DNA of 64,000 nt from an uncultured Pelagibacteraceae bacterium (GTDB taxonomy: Bacteria; Pseudomonadota; Alphaproteobacteria; Pelagibacterales; Pelagibacteraceae), in contig CACPFN010000001.1 in the NCBI GenBank assembly GCA_902633185.1, positions 95,971-159,970 of the forward strand. The letters are read 5' to 3'. Position 1 is the stretch's first letter, and each line of letters opens with the position of its first letter. A program made the position numbers and the translations under genes. Under the pieces are notes generated by a model that had not been told where the DNA came from, did no database searches, and saw only the letters and a program-made list of their open reading frames with translations. Of this stretch, positions 18,311-27,800 are shown one piece after another.

Positions 18311-20197
18311 TTTAAATATTTTTATAAAACCCATCTTATTGTCAGAATATATTTCTTCCTCAAAAATTTTAAAAAATATTTTATATTTTTGTTTATCGTT
18401 ACTTGAAAGTTTATAGTAAATTTGTTGTAAAGTGTCGGATTTTAAAATATTTAATTTTTTTCTTTTTCCTAATAAAATAATAAATAATCTCAATTTGAGT
18501 AAATTAATTGAATTTATGTTCAATATTGATCTTATGATTATATAAATTAATAGTGGAGCAAAAATCCAGACAAACATTTTTGAAAATTGTAAATTTAAGA
18601 TTTTTTCAACAAAATCTTTTCTTTGTTTATCATCATAAGATAGTAGATGCTGTGTCCATACAAAATCTGCATAATTGAAATAAAAACTTAAAGTTTTCAT
18701 AAATCTAGATGAGAACAAACCTTTTGAAGAAAAGTCATCAATGTTAAAAACATTATTTAAACTATTAATAATATTTTCTTTTGGAATAGCTCTTGTAGGA
18801 TCTATTCTCACCCAGCCCTTATCATCTAACCAAACTTCTGCCCAAGCATGAGTATCTTTTTGTTTAAATGAATAAAAGTTACCGATTTCATTCAATTCTC
18901 CACCATGGTAACCAGTTACAATTCTACTCGGTATGCCACCTAACCTTGAAAGTAAAACAAATGTACCCGCATAATATTCACAATATCCTTCTCTATCGTT
19001 AAAAAAGAAATTTTCATAATTATTTATTGATGTTCGCTTTGGACTTAAATTATAAAAATAAGATCCATCAGAAAATTTAGCGTAAATCTTATTTACAAAG
19101 TCCTCTTTTGTAGAATTATTATTTTCTTTAACCCATAATTTTAATTTATTTGAAACTGTTTTAGGTAATAAAGTGTAATAACTTTTAATATCTTCATCTA
19201 ATTCAAAAGTAGTTTTAATATTATGAAATTTAATTTGTTTTTTTCTGTCTATTAGATCTCTGCTAACAAATGTTTGATTAAATAAATCTTTTGAGATTTT
19301 AATATTTTCATTTGCTAACTGTGAATTCTTTAAACTAGGTATCCACTTTTTTTTGTAAGGTTCTAAAATTATTTGATAGGAATTGTTTAAATCAAAATTA
19401 TCAGAGATTTTAAAATTATCTTTAAATTTATTGAATAAAAAATAACTAGATGATGGTCTCCAAGATTGATTGTCCTCCATATAATCAAATATTTTTACTC
19501 TGAAATACAGATCGTCTTGTCTATAACTGTTGTTTATTAAGGTAAATATCTCCTCATCAGAATTAGAGAATTGACTAAAAGAACCTAAACTTATTGTATC
19601 TGGAATACCTAGAGAGCTTGCTGAATTATCAAATAGTCTGAAGTTAACCTCTGCTCTTGGAAATATTAAATAAAATATGATTATAAAAGGAAATATACTT
19701 AATCCAAAACCTAAATATTTTAAAATATTTTTAAAACTAAATTCTAGGATTTCTTTTTGTTGAATAAGATACATATTTATGACTAATAAAATAATTATGG
19801 ACAAAGAAACAAGCGAGCTAATAATACTCTGGTCTTTAATTAAACTTGCAACAGCAATAATCATACAAATTAAATTAAATGATAAATTATTATTTTTATT
19901 GGATAATTCAGAAAATTTGATGATTAGTAAAACGGCTAAACAATTTAAAAAGTATTCTTCTGAAATTACATACTGATTTAAAACAAGTTGAATATATAAA
20001 GCAGCAATAGCAAACAATCCTATGAATATAGATTTATATTTAAAAATTAGATTAGAAAAAAGATAACTAATAAAAAATAATACTACCCAAAATATTAAAT
20101 TATTAAAAATTATGTTTTTTGATAGATTAAAAATACATAATCCTAACAAAGCATATGTAATTAAATTTATATTTTTATTAATTTTTAGCATTTGCAA
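18299..20197 (-). CDS. TgpA-like membrane transglutaminase (DUF3488/transglutaminase core)
   Basis: The 632-residue protein has several N-terminal membrane helices (about 10-185), a periplasmic region, a transglutaminase-like core and a C-terminal membrane helix (about 540-560). The catalytic triad is visible: Cys-406 in REGYCEYYAG, His-450 in DTHAWAEVW, and Asp-466 in RIDPT. TgpA family members typically occur with DUF58 and MoxR genes, as here. Substrates are unknown; protein crosslinking or peptidase-type activity in the periplasm is possible. It is convergent with the beta-helix gene (12-base 3' overlap) and overlaps the DUF58 gene by 20 bases. Confidence 0.88.
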   Translation of the reverse strand: MQMLKINKNINLITYALLGLCIFNLSKNIIFNNLIFWVVLFFISYLFSNLIFKYKSIFIGLFAIAALYIQLVLNQYVISEEYFLNCLAVLLIIKFSELSNKNNNLSFNLICMIIAVASLIKDQSIISSLVSLSIIILLVINMYLIQQKEILEFSFKNILKYLGFGLSIFPFIIIFYLIFPRAEVNFRLFDNSASSLGIPDTISLGSFSQFSNSDEEIFTLINNSYRQDDLYFRVKIFDYMEDNQSWRPSSSYFLFNKFKDNFKISDNFDLNNSYQIILEPYKKKWIPSLKNSQLANENIKISKDLFNQTFVSRDLIDRKKQIKFHNIKTTFELDEDIKSYYTLLPKTVSNKLKLWVKENNNSTKEDFVNKIYAKFSDGSYFYNLSPKRTSINNYENFFFNDREGYCEYYAGTFVLLSRLGGIPSRIVTGYHGGELNEIGNFYSFKQKDTHAWAEVWLDDKGWVRIDPTRAIPKENIINSLNNVFNIDDFSSKGLFSSRFMKTLSFYFNYADFVWTQHLLSYDDKQRKDFVEKILNLQFSKMFVWIFAPLLIYIIIRSILNINSINLLKLRLFIILLGKRKKLNILKSDTLQQIYYKLSSNDKQKYKIFFKIFEEEIYSDNKMGFIKIFKLVF

Positions 20198-21095
20198 GAT
20201 ATTTATAAATTTGATTTAATGATTTTTCGTTTTTATCGAGTAAGAAAGTGTTACCTTGATGTTTTAATGTTAGATTAATTTTATTTCGATAAAAATATTG
20301 AATAATATAAATGGAATAGCTAAGAAGTAATTCGAATTCTAATTCGTTATATTTATCCAAATCTAAAATTAATTTCTGAGTTTTTTCTTTATCTTTAAAT
20401 ATTTTAATATATTTCTTATTTATTGTTGATTTTTTCCAAGCAATTTTAGAATAACTATCTCCATTTTTAAAATCATCTATTCCATCAAAGTCATCAGTAT
20501 CAATTGATTTATCTATATTAAACTCATTTAAAAGTTCTTGATTTGGTCTTATACTTTGCGGATAAACAATTATATCACAATCGGGTTTATGATTTATTTT
20601 TGTTTTTATGATCCCAAATGGATAAATTGAATTTAGAGTGATTGAATCTAATAAATATGTCCCTCTCTTTTTTTTATTACAATTTAAATTAAAATAATTA
20701 ATTTTTTTGAAAAAATTAAAGTTTCCTAAATTTTTTTTTTGATAATTTATATTTATATTTAGCTTTTTTTCTGTTGCTAAATTTTCGATTAAAAAAGCTA
20801 ATTTTTTATTTTTATTGGTTTCAACATAATATTCATTTAAAGAACTTATCTTTAAATTATTAATATTTTGATGAGATATAAGTATGGATATAAAGAAAAT
20901 AAAAAAAATAATAATTGATAAAAGTAATCCAGAATTATTTTGATAAAATACTGAAATTAAAAAACAAAAAAAAACAAATAATGAAAGGCCAATGCCGTTG
21001 AAATTAGGGTAGATATAAATTTTTGAATTATTTCTTAATTTAAAAAAATTTTTAAAATTAATATAGTTGGACCTTTTTACAGATTGTGCTGACAT
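20178..21095 (-). CDS. DUF58-domain protein
   Basis: The 305-residue protein has two closely spaced membrane segments near the N-terminus (about 35-75), then a soluble region with the DUF58 motif around YSKIAWKKSTINKKYIKIF, followed by a vWA-like strand (LILDLDKYNE). It lies between MoxR and the transglutaminase genes and overlaps both neighbours (1 and 20 bases). DUF58 proteins partner with MoxR AAA ATPases, often as substrate or adaptor. Composition is extremely Lys/Asn rich. Function is known only by association. Confidence 0.85.
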   Translation of the reverse strand: MSAQSVKRSNYINFKNFFKLRNNSKIYIYPNFNGIGLSLFVFFCFLISVFYQNNSGLLLSIIIFFIFFISILISHQNINNLKISSLNEYYVETNKNKKLAFLIENLATEKKLNININYQKKNLGNFNFFKKINYFNLNCNKKKRGTYLLDSITLNSIYPFGIIKTKINHKPDCDIIVYPQSIRPNQELLNEFNIDKSIDTDDFDGIDDFKNGDSYSKIAWKKSTINKKYIKIFKDKEKTQKLILDLDKYNELEFELLLSYSIYIIQYFYRNKINLTLKHQGNTFLLDKNEKSLNQIYKYLANAKN

Positions 21096-21973
21096 TAATT
21101 GATATTAATCTTCTCAAGAATTTCTTTATTAACGAATTCTATTTTTTCCTCTTGATTTAAAAACCTTATTCTATGCCTCAAAATGTAAGGAATTGTGTCC
21201 TTGATATCCTGATGCGTAACATAATCTTTATTATTAATAATTGCCCAACCCTTTGCTAAATCAATGATCTGTTTTAAACATCTGGCAGAAACATATATTT
21301 TTTGATCAAGACTTTGAATTCTCTGTTCGATACTGACGACATATTTATAAATATCATTCTTAATGGTTATAGTATTTTTCTTTTGTTTTATGTTTTGCCA
21401 ATCAATACTTTCAGATTTTTGCTTATCAAAATTAATTTCTTTCTTTAACATTTCTATTTTATCTTCATCATTTAAATCTGATAGTGAATAAGAAATCATA
21501 AATCTATCTAATTGAGAGTCTGGAAGAGAACTTGTGCCAGATGAATCCATAGGATTTTGTGTTGCAATAACAAAAAAAGGTTCGGGAAGACTGTAGCTTA
21601 CTCCATCAATTGAAACATTTTTTTCTTCCATCGCTTCAAGAAATGCGCTCTGAGACTTTGGACTACCTCTATTTAATTCATCGGCCAAAACAATATTTGT
21701 AAAAATTGGACCCTTTTGGAAATTTAATTTACCATCTAAAAAAATATTAAATCCAAGTATATCACTCGGTAGAAGATCTGAGGTGAATTGAACTCTTTTG
21801 AAATTTAAACCTAAGCTTTGAGTAATTGCTTTTGCAAAAGTTGTCTTGCCTGATCCAGGGTAATCTTCAATTAGTATACTTCCCTCTGAAACGATTGCTG
21901 CTAAAGTCAATTTAATTTTTTCGGAATTGCCAACAACTATTGCAGAAGTATTACTTATTATTTTTTCAAACAT
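21095..21973 (-). CDS. MoxR-family AAA ATPase
   Basis: The 292-residue protein has AAA_3 features: Walker A DYPGSGKTTFAKA, LLPSDILGF, Walker B and sensor region VLADELNRGSPKSQSAFLEAMEE, the ATQNP sensor-1 motif, and the C-terminal lid with LDRFMISY. MoxR ATPases are chaperone-like and act on partner vWA or DUF58 proteins. It is the first gene of the moxR-DUF58-tgpA trio, 12 bases downstream of the prepilin peptidase gene, so all four are probably cotranscribed. Confidence 0.93.
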   Translation of the reverse strand: MFEKIISNTSAIVVGNSEKIKLTLAAIVSEGSILIEDYPGSGKTTFAKAITQSLGLNFKRVQFTSDLLPSDILGFNIFLDGKLNFQKGPIFTNIVLADELNRGSPKSQSAFLEAMEEKNVSIDGVSYSLPEPFFVIATQNPMDSSGTSSLPDSQLDRFMISYSLSDLNDEDKIEMLKKEINFDKQKSESIDWQNIKQKKNTITIKNDIYKYVVSIEQRIQSLDQKIYVSARCLKQIIDLAKGWAIINNKDYVTHQDIKDTIPYILRHRIRFLNQEEKIEFVNKEILEKININ

Positions 21974-21985
21974 AAATTTTAATGA

Positions 21986-22750
21986 TTAATAAAAAATTAT
22001 TGATCTAATATTACTTTCAAATATCAAATATATCAATGTTCCAAGAATAATATAAGGCCCAAATGGAATTTGTGAAGAAAATTTTTTTGATTTATTTATC
22101 AAACTTGGTGCAACCGATAATAATGCAATTAATGACGATAGGAAAATCACAAAAGGTATGGAAAACCATCCAAACCAAAATCCAATTGCAGATAATAGTT
22201 TTGCATCTCCTAATCCCATACCTTCTTTTTTTCTTACTTGTTTATAAAAAAAAATTATAGACCAAATTATTCCATATCCAAATATTCCACCAATTAAAGA
22301 ATTTATATAATTAGGAAATATGGGATTTAAATTTGGTATAAAAGATTTAATAAAACCTAGAAACATCATTGAAAACGTAAGTACATTCGGGATTATGTAA
22401 TGTTTGAAATCAATAAAAAAAATTATTAAAAAACTTAAATTTAAAATTATTAAAAGTAATGTTGTAATACTAATTCCATAAAAAAAGTAAGTAATTAAAA
22501 AAAACAAAATACTTATTGTCTCTACCAATACGTATTGTGAAGAAATTTTTTTGTTACAATATCTGCACTTACCTTTTAAAAATAAAAAAGAAATTATTGG
22601 AATATTATCTTTCCAAGTAATTAACTTTTTACAGTTTGGACAAAATGATCTTCCAGACACAACTCCTTTTTCTAAAGGTAAGCGGTAAATGCAAACATTT
22701 GCAAAACTTCCCCAAAGTGCTCCTAGAACAAGTACAAATATGAAATCCAC
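21986..22750 (-). CDS. pilD: Type IV prepilin peptidase / N-methyltransferase PilD
   Basis: The 254-residue polytopic protein has the N-terminal methyltransferase-type domain with GSFANVCIYRLP and two CxxC pairs (CPNC and CRYC) that bind zinc. The two catalytic aspartates are in FIDFKHYIIPN and MGLGDAKLL. It cleaves leader peptides of type IV prepilins on the cytoplasmic side of the inner membrane and methylates the new N-terminus. The substrates are most likely the pilin-like proteins encoded at 8257-10991. It heads the minus-strand run pilD-moxR-DUF58-tgpA. Confidence 0.95.
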   Translation of the reverse strand: MDFIFVLVLGALWGSFANVCIYRLPLEKGVVSGRSFCPNCKKLITWKDNIPIISFLFLKGKCRYCNKKISSQYVLVETISILFFLITYFFYGISITTLLLIILNLSFLIIFFIDFKHYIIPNVLTFSMMFLGFIKSFIPNLNPIFPNYINSLIGGIFGYGIIWSIIFFYKQVRKKEGMGLGDAKLLSAIGFWFGWFSIPFVIFLSSLIALLSVAPSLINKSKKFSSQIPFGPYIILGTLIYLIFESNIRSIIFY

Positions 22751-22875
22751 AGAATATGATTATAATTTAATGTTTGATGTAATATGAATTAATCCGTCTA
22801 TTACATATTGAACCATTAAGACTGCATCCTGTAGGTGGATGTATAAATTGGGTGTATTAATTATAATCTCCATTG

Positions 22876-22905
22876 TTGAAAAATTTATCAAAAATTGCTT
22901 AAAAT
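22876..22905 (+). promoter_or_regulatory. Candidate sigma-70-type promoter for the SpoIIE phosphatase gene
   Basis: TTGAAA (22876-22881) and TAAAAT (22900-22905) are separated by 18 bases. The predicted transcription start is near 22912, only about 7 bases before the ATG at 22919, so the message would be leaderless or nearly so. Confidence 0.45.
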
Positions 22906-22918
22906 ACTAGTTAAATAA

Positions 22919-24208
22919 ATGTTTTTATTTAAATCAAAAAAACCGATCGAGCCTAAAAAAGAAGCTGAACAAGTTAATGTCGACTTAGAACTTGTCACGA
23001 AAATGAATCAAGACTTTGCTTTATCTCTTGATTTAAATGACACTCTTATGAATGCATTACGGGTAATTATTGCAAGACTAAATGCACAAGCTGCAAACAT
23101 TTTTTTAATAAATGAGCAAAAGAAAAAGTTTGAATGTATTGCATCACTTCATCAAGATTATTTAGATGAATACGAATTAGATCTAAAAGATGGTGTAATG
23201 GGTAAAGCTGTTCAGCAAAGAAAGTGTATTCGTGTAGGAAATGTTAGAAAAGATGTAAGAGAAATTGCAGAATTTTATTTTGACTTAGATAATAAAACAA
23301 ACTTTACAACATATTCAGTATTATGCTCACCATTGATTGCTGCAAATGAATGTATTGGGGTTATTCATTGTTTAAATAAGAAAACTGAAGATAAATTATT
23401 TATAGAAGATGACAGAAAACTTTTAGAAACACTTTCGGCACCAGCTGCTTTAGCAATTAGAAATGCAAAGATGGCCAAAGAAATGGTTGAAAAAAATAAA
23501 ATTCAAAAAGAAGTAGAAATTGTTGGTGAAATTCAAAGATCCTTATTGTCAAAAAACAAAGAGAAAGACTTTCCTATTTCAGGTATTAACATACCAGCAA
23601 AAGTTGTTTCAGGTGACTTTTATAATTTTTCAGATTTAGGAGACGGAAAGTATGGATTTGGAGTTGCAGATGTATCTGGAAAAGGTATTAAATCATCTTT
23701 GTTGATGTCAAAAGCATCTAGTCTTTATAGATGTTTAAGTAAAACAAATCTTTCTGCATCAGATCTATTATTTCAACTAAATAATGAAATATGTGAAACG
23801 ATTTCAAGAGGTATGTTTGTTACTATGTTAATTGGTATATACGACTCAAATAAAAAAGAGCTACTTCTTTCAAGTGCAGGTCATGAACCCCCATTGATAT
23901 TGTCTGCCGACGGTACTTTTAGTAATTTTTCAGAAGCTGGACCACCATTAGGTATAATGCCAAAAACAAAATATCCCGAACATACTATTCCTTTCGAAAA
24001 TAGCTCAATGTATATTTTTACAGACGGAATTACTGAAATAAAAAATCCAAATGGAGACATGTTGGGTTCTGAAGGTTTTGAAAATTATATTAAGAAATAT
24101 CAATCAACTCCAATTAATGAAAGACTTAAAACTATGATAGATGATATATTGGGAGCGGGCCACATTCAAAAAGATGATTTAACGATTGTTGTTATAGATG
24201 GAAAATAA
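22919..24208 (+). CDS. GAF-domain PP2C/SpoIIE-type serine phosphatase
   Basis: The 429-residue protein has a GAF domain (about 35-185, with LNAQAANIFLINEQ and a CSPLIAANECIGVIHCLNK sensor strand), a short coiled linker, then a SpoIIE/RsbU phosphatase domain (about 205-427). Metal-binding motifs are visible: SGDFYNF, ADVSGKG, SSAGHEPPL, FTDGITE and DDLTIVVI. It would dephosphorylate a phosphoserine or phosphothreonine partner in response to a signal bound by GAF. No anti-sigma kinase or anti-sigma-antagonist gene lies nearby, so its target is unknown. It stands alone, divergent from pilD and convergent with rodA with no gap between stop codons. Confidence 0.92.
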   Translation: MFLFKSKKPIEPKKEAEQVNVDLELVTKMNQDFALSLDLNDTLMNALRVIIARLNAQAANIFLINEQKKKFECIASLHQDYLDEYELDLKDGVMGKAVQQRKCIRVGNVRKDVREIAEFYFDLDNKTNFTTYSVLCSPLIAANECIGVIHCLNKKTEDKLFIEDDRKLLETLSAPAALAIRNAKMAKEMVEKNKIQKEVEIVGEIQRSLLSKNKEKDFPISGINIPAKVVSGDFYNFSDLGDGKYGFGVADVSGKGIKSSLLMSKASSLYRCLSKTNLSASDLLFQLNNEICETISRGMFVTMLIGIYDSNKKELLLSSAGHEPPLILSADGTFSNFSEAGPPLGIMPKTKYPEHTIPFENSSMYIFTDGITEIKNPNGDMLGSEGFENYIKKYQSTPINERLKTMIDDILGAGHIQKDDLTIVVIDGK

Positions 24209-25339
24209 CTAATAGACTGATATTTGTTCCTGGTTATAAATTTTACAACTCATAACAATACTCAATCCCAACATAATTGATAACAAAGATGATCCACCAT
24301 AAGACATTATAGGTAATGGTGCACCAACAATTGGTAACATTCCTAAAACCATCGCTATATTAACAAATACATATAAGAAAATTGCTGTAGCAAAACCAAA
24401 ACAATATAATTTTGCAAAGAAGCTTCTCGAGACTAATCCAACATTTATTATTCTATAAATTAATAATATGTATAAAAATAAAAGTATAATTGAGCCAAGA
24501 AACCCAAACTCTTCTGAAAAAAGTGTAAATATAAAGTCGGTGTGTTTTTCAGGTAAAAATTCTAAATAGCTTTGAGTTCCTTTTAAATATCCTTTTCCAA
24601 AAAAGCCGCCAGATCCAATAGCTATTTTAGATTGAATTATTTGATATCCAGCTCCTAAAGGATCTCTATCAGGATTAAAGAAAGTTAAAATTCTTGATTT
24701 TTGATAAGGTTTTAAAATAGATATAGCAAAAGGTAAAGAGACCAGTAACAATAGTCCTGAGTAAACAAAGTATTTTATATTTAATCCTGCTAGCCAGATT
24801 ATCGCAATACCACTTCCTGCAATTAAAATAGAGGTTCCTAAATCGGGCTGCTGTATCACAAGGTAACAAGGGATTATTAAAAGTATAATTGGTTGAATTA
24901 AAAACTTGATGCTTTGAATATCTGAGCTTTGAATTCTATGATAATATCTTGCAAAACATATTATCACTGCAATCTTCATTAATTCTGAAGGTTGTAAATT
25001 TAAAAAGTATAAGTTTATCCACCTAGTAGCTCCTGATGCTGAAATTCCAAAAAATAAAACTACTATTAATAAAATTAGTCCTATTAAATAAAATAAATAT
25101 GCATTTTTATACCAGGTTGAAACCCTTACAAAAGATAAAATTAAAAATAAACTAAAAAATACAGATAATCTAATTATGTGATTTTTTGTATAAAAAGAAA
25201 ATTTTCCTCCTTCGGTAGAATAAATTGCAAATACACTGATTGATCCAATAGCTAAAATTAGTAAAATTAATAAATAATCAATTGATTTTAATTTGTCCAA
25301 AAAACTATAATTGCTTGCTTGTATTCTTTCTCTTAACAT
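24209..25339 (-). CDS. rodA: Rod-shape peptidoglycan glycosyltransferase RodA
   Basis: The 376-residue protein is a SEDS-family polytopic membrane protein with about ten hydrophobic segments. Motifs include GATRWI, LQPSELMKIA, QQPDLGTS, and near the C-terminus GMLPIVGAPLPIMSYGGSSL. It polymerises glycan strands during cell elongation with the transpeptidase MrdA encoded directly upstream, with which its start shares one base (TAATG). It is the last gene of the mreB-mreC-mreD-mrdA-rodA run. Confidence 0.96.
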   Translation of the reverse strand: MLRERIQASNYSFLDKLKSIDYLLILLILAIGSISVFAIYSTEGGKFSFYTKNHIIRLSVFFSLFLILSFVRVSTWYKNAYLFYLIGLILLIVVLFFGISASGATRWINLYFLNLQPSELMKIAVIICFARYYHRIQSSDIQSIKFLIQPIILLIIPCYLVIQQPDLGTSILIAGSGIAIIWLAGLNIKYFVYSGLLLLVSLPFAISILKPYQKSRILTFFNPDRDPLGAGYQIIQSKIAIGSGGFFGKGYLKGTQSYLEFLPEKHTDFIFTLFSEEFGFLGSIILLFLYILLIYRIINVGLVSRSFFAKLYCFGFATAIFLYVFVNIAMVLGMLPIVGAPLPIMSYGGSSLLSIMLGLSIVMSCKIYNQEQISVY

Positions 25340-27288
25340 TATGCTAAACTAGTATTTCCATTATTAAATTGTTCTCTTAATTTATGTCTATCAATGATTC
25401 TTTTAATTAATTTACTTGCAAGCGGAGCTGCAGCTTTACTACCAGATCCTCCATGTTCAATAATAACACTTATTGCATATCGTGGATCCTTATATGGCGC
25501 AAAAGCAACATAGAGTGCATGGTCTCTTTTTTTATACTCAATTTGATCAGTATCTAAATCTAGTTCTCTATCAAGATCAGTTATTCTTCTAACTTGCGAT
25601 GTTCCAGTTTTACCAGCAAACTGATATTTGGGATCATCGTAACGAGATTTGTATGATGTTCCATATTGCTCATTTGTGGAGCCAAACATTGCATCTAAAA
25701 CAAAATTAATATTAGATTTTCTGTGATACATTCTCTGATAATATTTAACATTTATGTCATCTAAATAATTTCTTTGATGCAAAGGAAAATTAGATTGATC
25801 CAATTTAATTTTATTTATTACGTCCTTATAATTTATAGAGTCATCTTTTATAATATGAGGTTTTATTTTATATCCTCCATTTGCAATTTGTGCAGTCATT
25901 AGACAAAGTTGTAGTGGTGTGGTTTGAATGTAACCTTGTCCAATACCATTGATTACAGTTTCTCCTAAGTACCAACTTTGCTCTAATGCACGTCTCTTCC
26001 ATTTTGTATCTGGAACTAATCCATTTTTTTCATCATTATATACTTCTCCAAGTACATTGGTTCCAAGCCCATATCTTTTTGCGATAATAGATAATTTATC
26101 AACACCAAGTAATCTTGCCATTTCATAAAAGTATATGTCACAAGATTGTTTGATAGCATTTCTCAACTTCATGTACCCATGACCCTCTTTTTTCCAACAA
26201 TGATATTTTACTCCGTATAGTTCATATGGATGCTTATGACCTTTGCATCTTATTGTTTTATTAGGATCTAATATTCCATACTCCAGAGCTGCTAGAGCAA
26301 CTAATGGCTTAAAAGTAGATCCAGGAGAATAAAGTCCAGCAATAGACTTATTTATCAAAGGTTTTAAAGGATTATTTCTGATTTCTTGCCAATCTTTCTG
26401 ATTAATTCCGTGTGTAAATTTATTTGGATCATAGGTTGGTGATGATGCCATTGCAACAACTTCGCCAGTATATATATCCATTGCACATATCGAGCCTGCT
26501 TTTCCATTTAGTAACTCCTGAGCATATTTTTGAATTTCAATATCTATAGTTAAGTTTACTTTGTTCCCCTGTCTTTCTTTAATATAGTCTATTTGGCTTA
26601 TTCTTTTTCCAGATGCATTAACCTCGTATCTTTTAATACCGTAGTTACCTATTAACATTTTCTCTTGAGAATTTTCTATTCCATATTTCCCTACTTTTAG
26701 ACCTGGAACAAAATTTTCTTTTATCTCAGGTTTTTCAAGATCTTTTGGACTAGCATCACCAACATAGCCAACTATATGTACTAAGTCATTTGCATAAGGA
26801 TAGAACCTTGATGTCGATAATACAGGTTTTGCACCCTCCAATTCATGTAAATATAAATTAATTTTTGAGAATTGTTCCCAAGTTAAATTGTCCGAAACTA
26901 CCAATGTATCCCAGGGTTTTAACCTTTCCTTCTTTTTATATAATTTTTTAATTTCAAACTGATCTAATCCGATTATATTTTTAATTTTAAATATTGTTAC
27001 ATCAAAATCATTAATTTCATCTAATATTAAGTGTAGCTGAAAAACTCTATCGTTACTTGCTAGTACTTTATTAAAGTTATCTACAATTATTCCTCTCTGA
27101 GGAGGAGTTTTCCATTCACGTATTCTATTTTTATCAGATAAAATTTCGTATTTTTCTCTATCAGAAATTTGTAAATTATATAATCTTGATGAAATACCTG
27201 CAAAAAGTAATATTTTTGCTGCAGCTAGTATAAACATTCTCCTTGTTATAACTCTGCCCTTCTCTATGTTTCTTCCTCTATTCAACAT
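25339..27288 (-). CDS. mrdA: Penicillin-binding protein 2 (peptidoglycan D,D-transpeptidase)
   Basis: The 649-residue protein has an N-terminal membrane anchor (about 20-38), a PBP dimerisation domain (with PPQRGIIVDNFNKVLASND), and the transpeptidase domain. Active-site motifs are visible: STFK (the SxxK serine), SCD (SxN-type site in KQSCDIYFYE) and KTGTS. It crosslinks peptidoglycan in the elongasome with RodA. It overlaps mreD by 11 bases and rodA by one. A lysine-rich insertion around PDTKWKRR is normal for the family. Confidence 0.96.
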   Translation of the reverse strand: MLNRGRNIEKGRVITRRMFILAAAKILLFAGISSRLYNLQISDREKYEILSDKNRIREWKTPPQRGIIVDNFNKVLASNDRVFQLHLILDEINDFDVTIFKIKNIIGLDQFEIKKLYKKKERLKPWDTLVVSDNLTWEQFSKINLYLHELEGAKPVLSTSRFYPYANDLVHIVGYVGDASPKDLEKPEIKENFVPGLKVGKYGIENSQEKMLIGNYGIKRYEVNASGKRISQIDYIKERQGNKVNLTIDIEIQKYAQELLNGKAGSICAMDIYTGEVVAMASSPTYDPNKFTHGINQKDWQEIRNNPLKPLINKSIAGLYSPGSTFKPLVALAALEYGILDPNKTIRCKGHKHPYELYGVKYHCWKKEGHGYMKLRNAIKQSCDIYFYEMARLLGVDKLSIIAKRYGLGTNVLGEVYNDEKNGLVPDTKWKRRALEQSWYLGETVINGIGQGYIQTTPLQLCLMTAQIANGGYKIKPHIIKDDSINYKDVINKIKLDQSNFPLHQRNYLDDINVKYYQRMYHRKSNINFVLDAMFGSTNEQYGTSYKSRYDDPKYQFAGKTGTSQVRRITDLDRELDLDTDQIEYKKRDHALYVAFAPYKDPRYAISVIIEHGGSGSKAAAPLASKLIKRIIDRHKLREQFNNGNTSLA

Positions 27289-27799
27289 TTTCTTGTTTTA
27301 AACCTAGTAAATAAATTTGATTGAATATTTTTGCCACTGCTGGATAAATTAAAAATGAAAAAAAGGCCGTTGACATTAAAGCCCCATAACTAATACTTCC
27401 ATCAAAAAAAATTGCTAATACTGTAAAATGAATTGAGCTAATAATTAATATTGCTACAAAGAATAGTATCCAATCATAAATTAGATTAGGAACTAAAGTT
27501 CTTGTCCTAAAAAAAGAAGCGATTACACAAAGTAAAAGATAATTTATTGATGAAACTCCAATTGGTAAATTTTGTACAACATCATTAATTACACCTGCAA
27601 AAAATATAAGGCCATATCCAAGCATTTCAGGTTTCCTTAAAACCCAATAAAAAACAATTAAGTGAATAAAATTAAAAGATATATTAATTTTGAAAATCTG
27701 GAATGAAAATGAATAGCCTGTCAAAGCAAAAAAAAATAATAATATAATTGGAAAACCATTTAGTAAAAATTGATAAATTTTTATATCTCCTCTAGCCAT
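27278..27799 (-). CDS. mreD: Rod shape-determining protein MreD
   Basis: The 173-residue protein is almost entirely hydrophobic, with about five membrane helices, and contains PIGVSSINYLL, close to the MreD pattern (P.G...L.YLL). It lies between mreC and mrdA in a classical mre cluster, one base after mreC, and overlaps mrdA by 11 bases. Sequence conservation in the family is low; the call depends on topology plus position, which here is compelling. Confidence 0.9.
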   Translation of the reverse strand: MARGDIKIYQFLLNGFPIILLFFFALTGYSFSFQIFKINISFNFIHLIVFYWVLRKPEMLGYGLIFFAGVINDVVQNLPIGVSSINYLLLCVIASFFRTRTLVPNLIYDWILFFVAILIISSIHFTVLAIFFDGSISYGALMSTAFFSFLIYPAVAKIFNQIYLLGLKQENVE

Positions 27800-27800
27800 C

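Noticed and set aside
22825..22841. CATCC/GGATG hairpin between pilD and the SpoIIE gene as a terminator or riboswitch
   Set aside because: Only a 5-bp stem with a 7-base loop, no U-tract on either strand, and the flanking genes are divergent, so no terminator is expected there.
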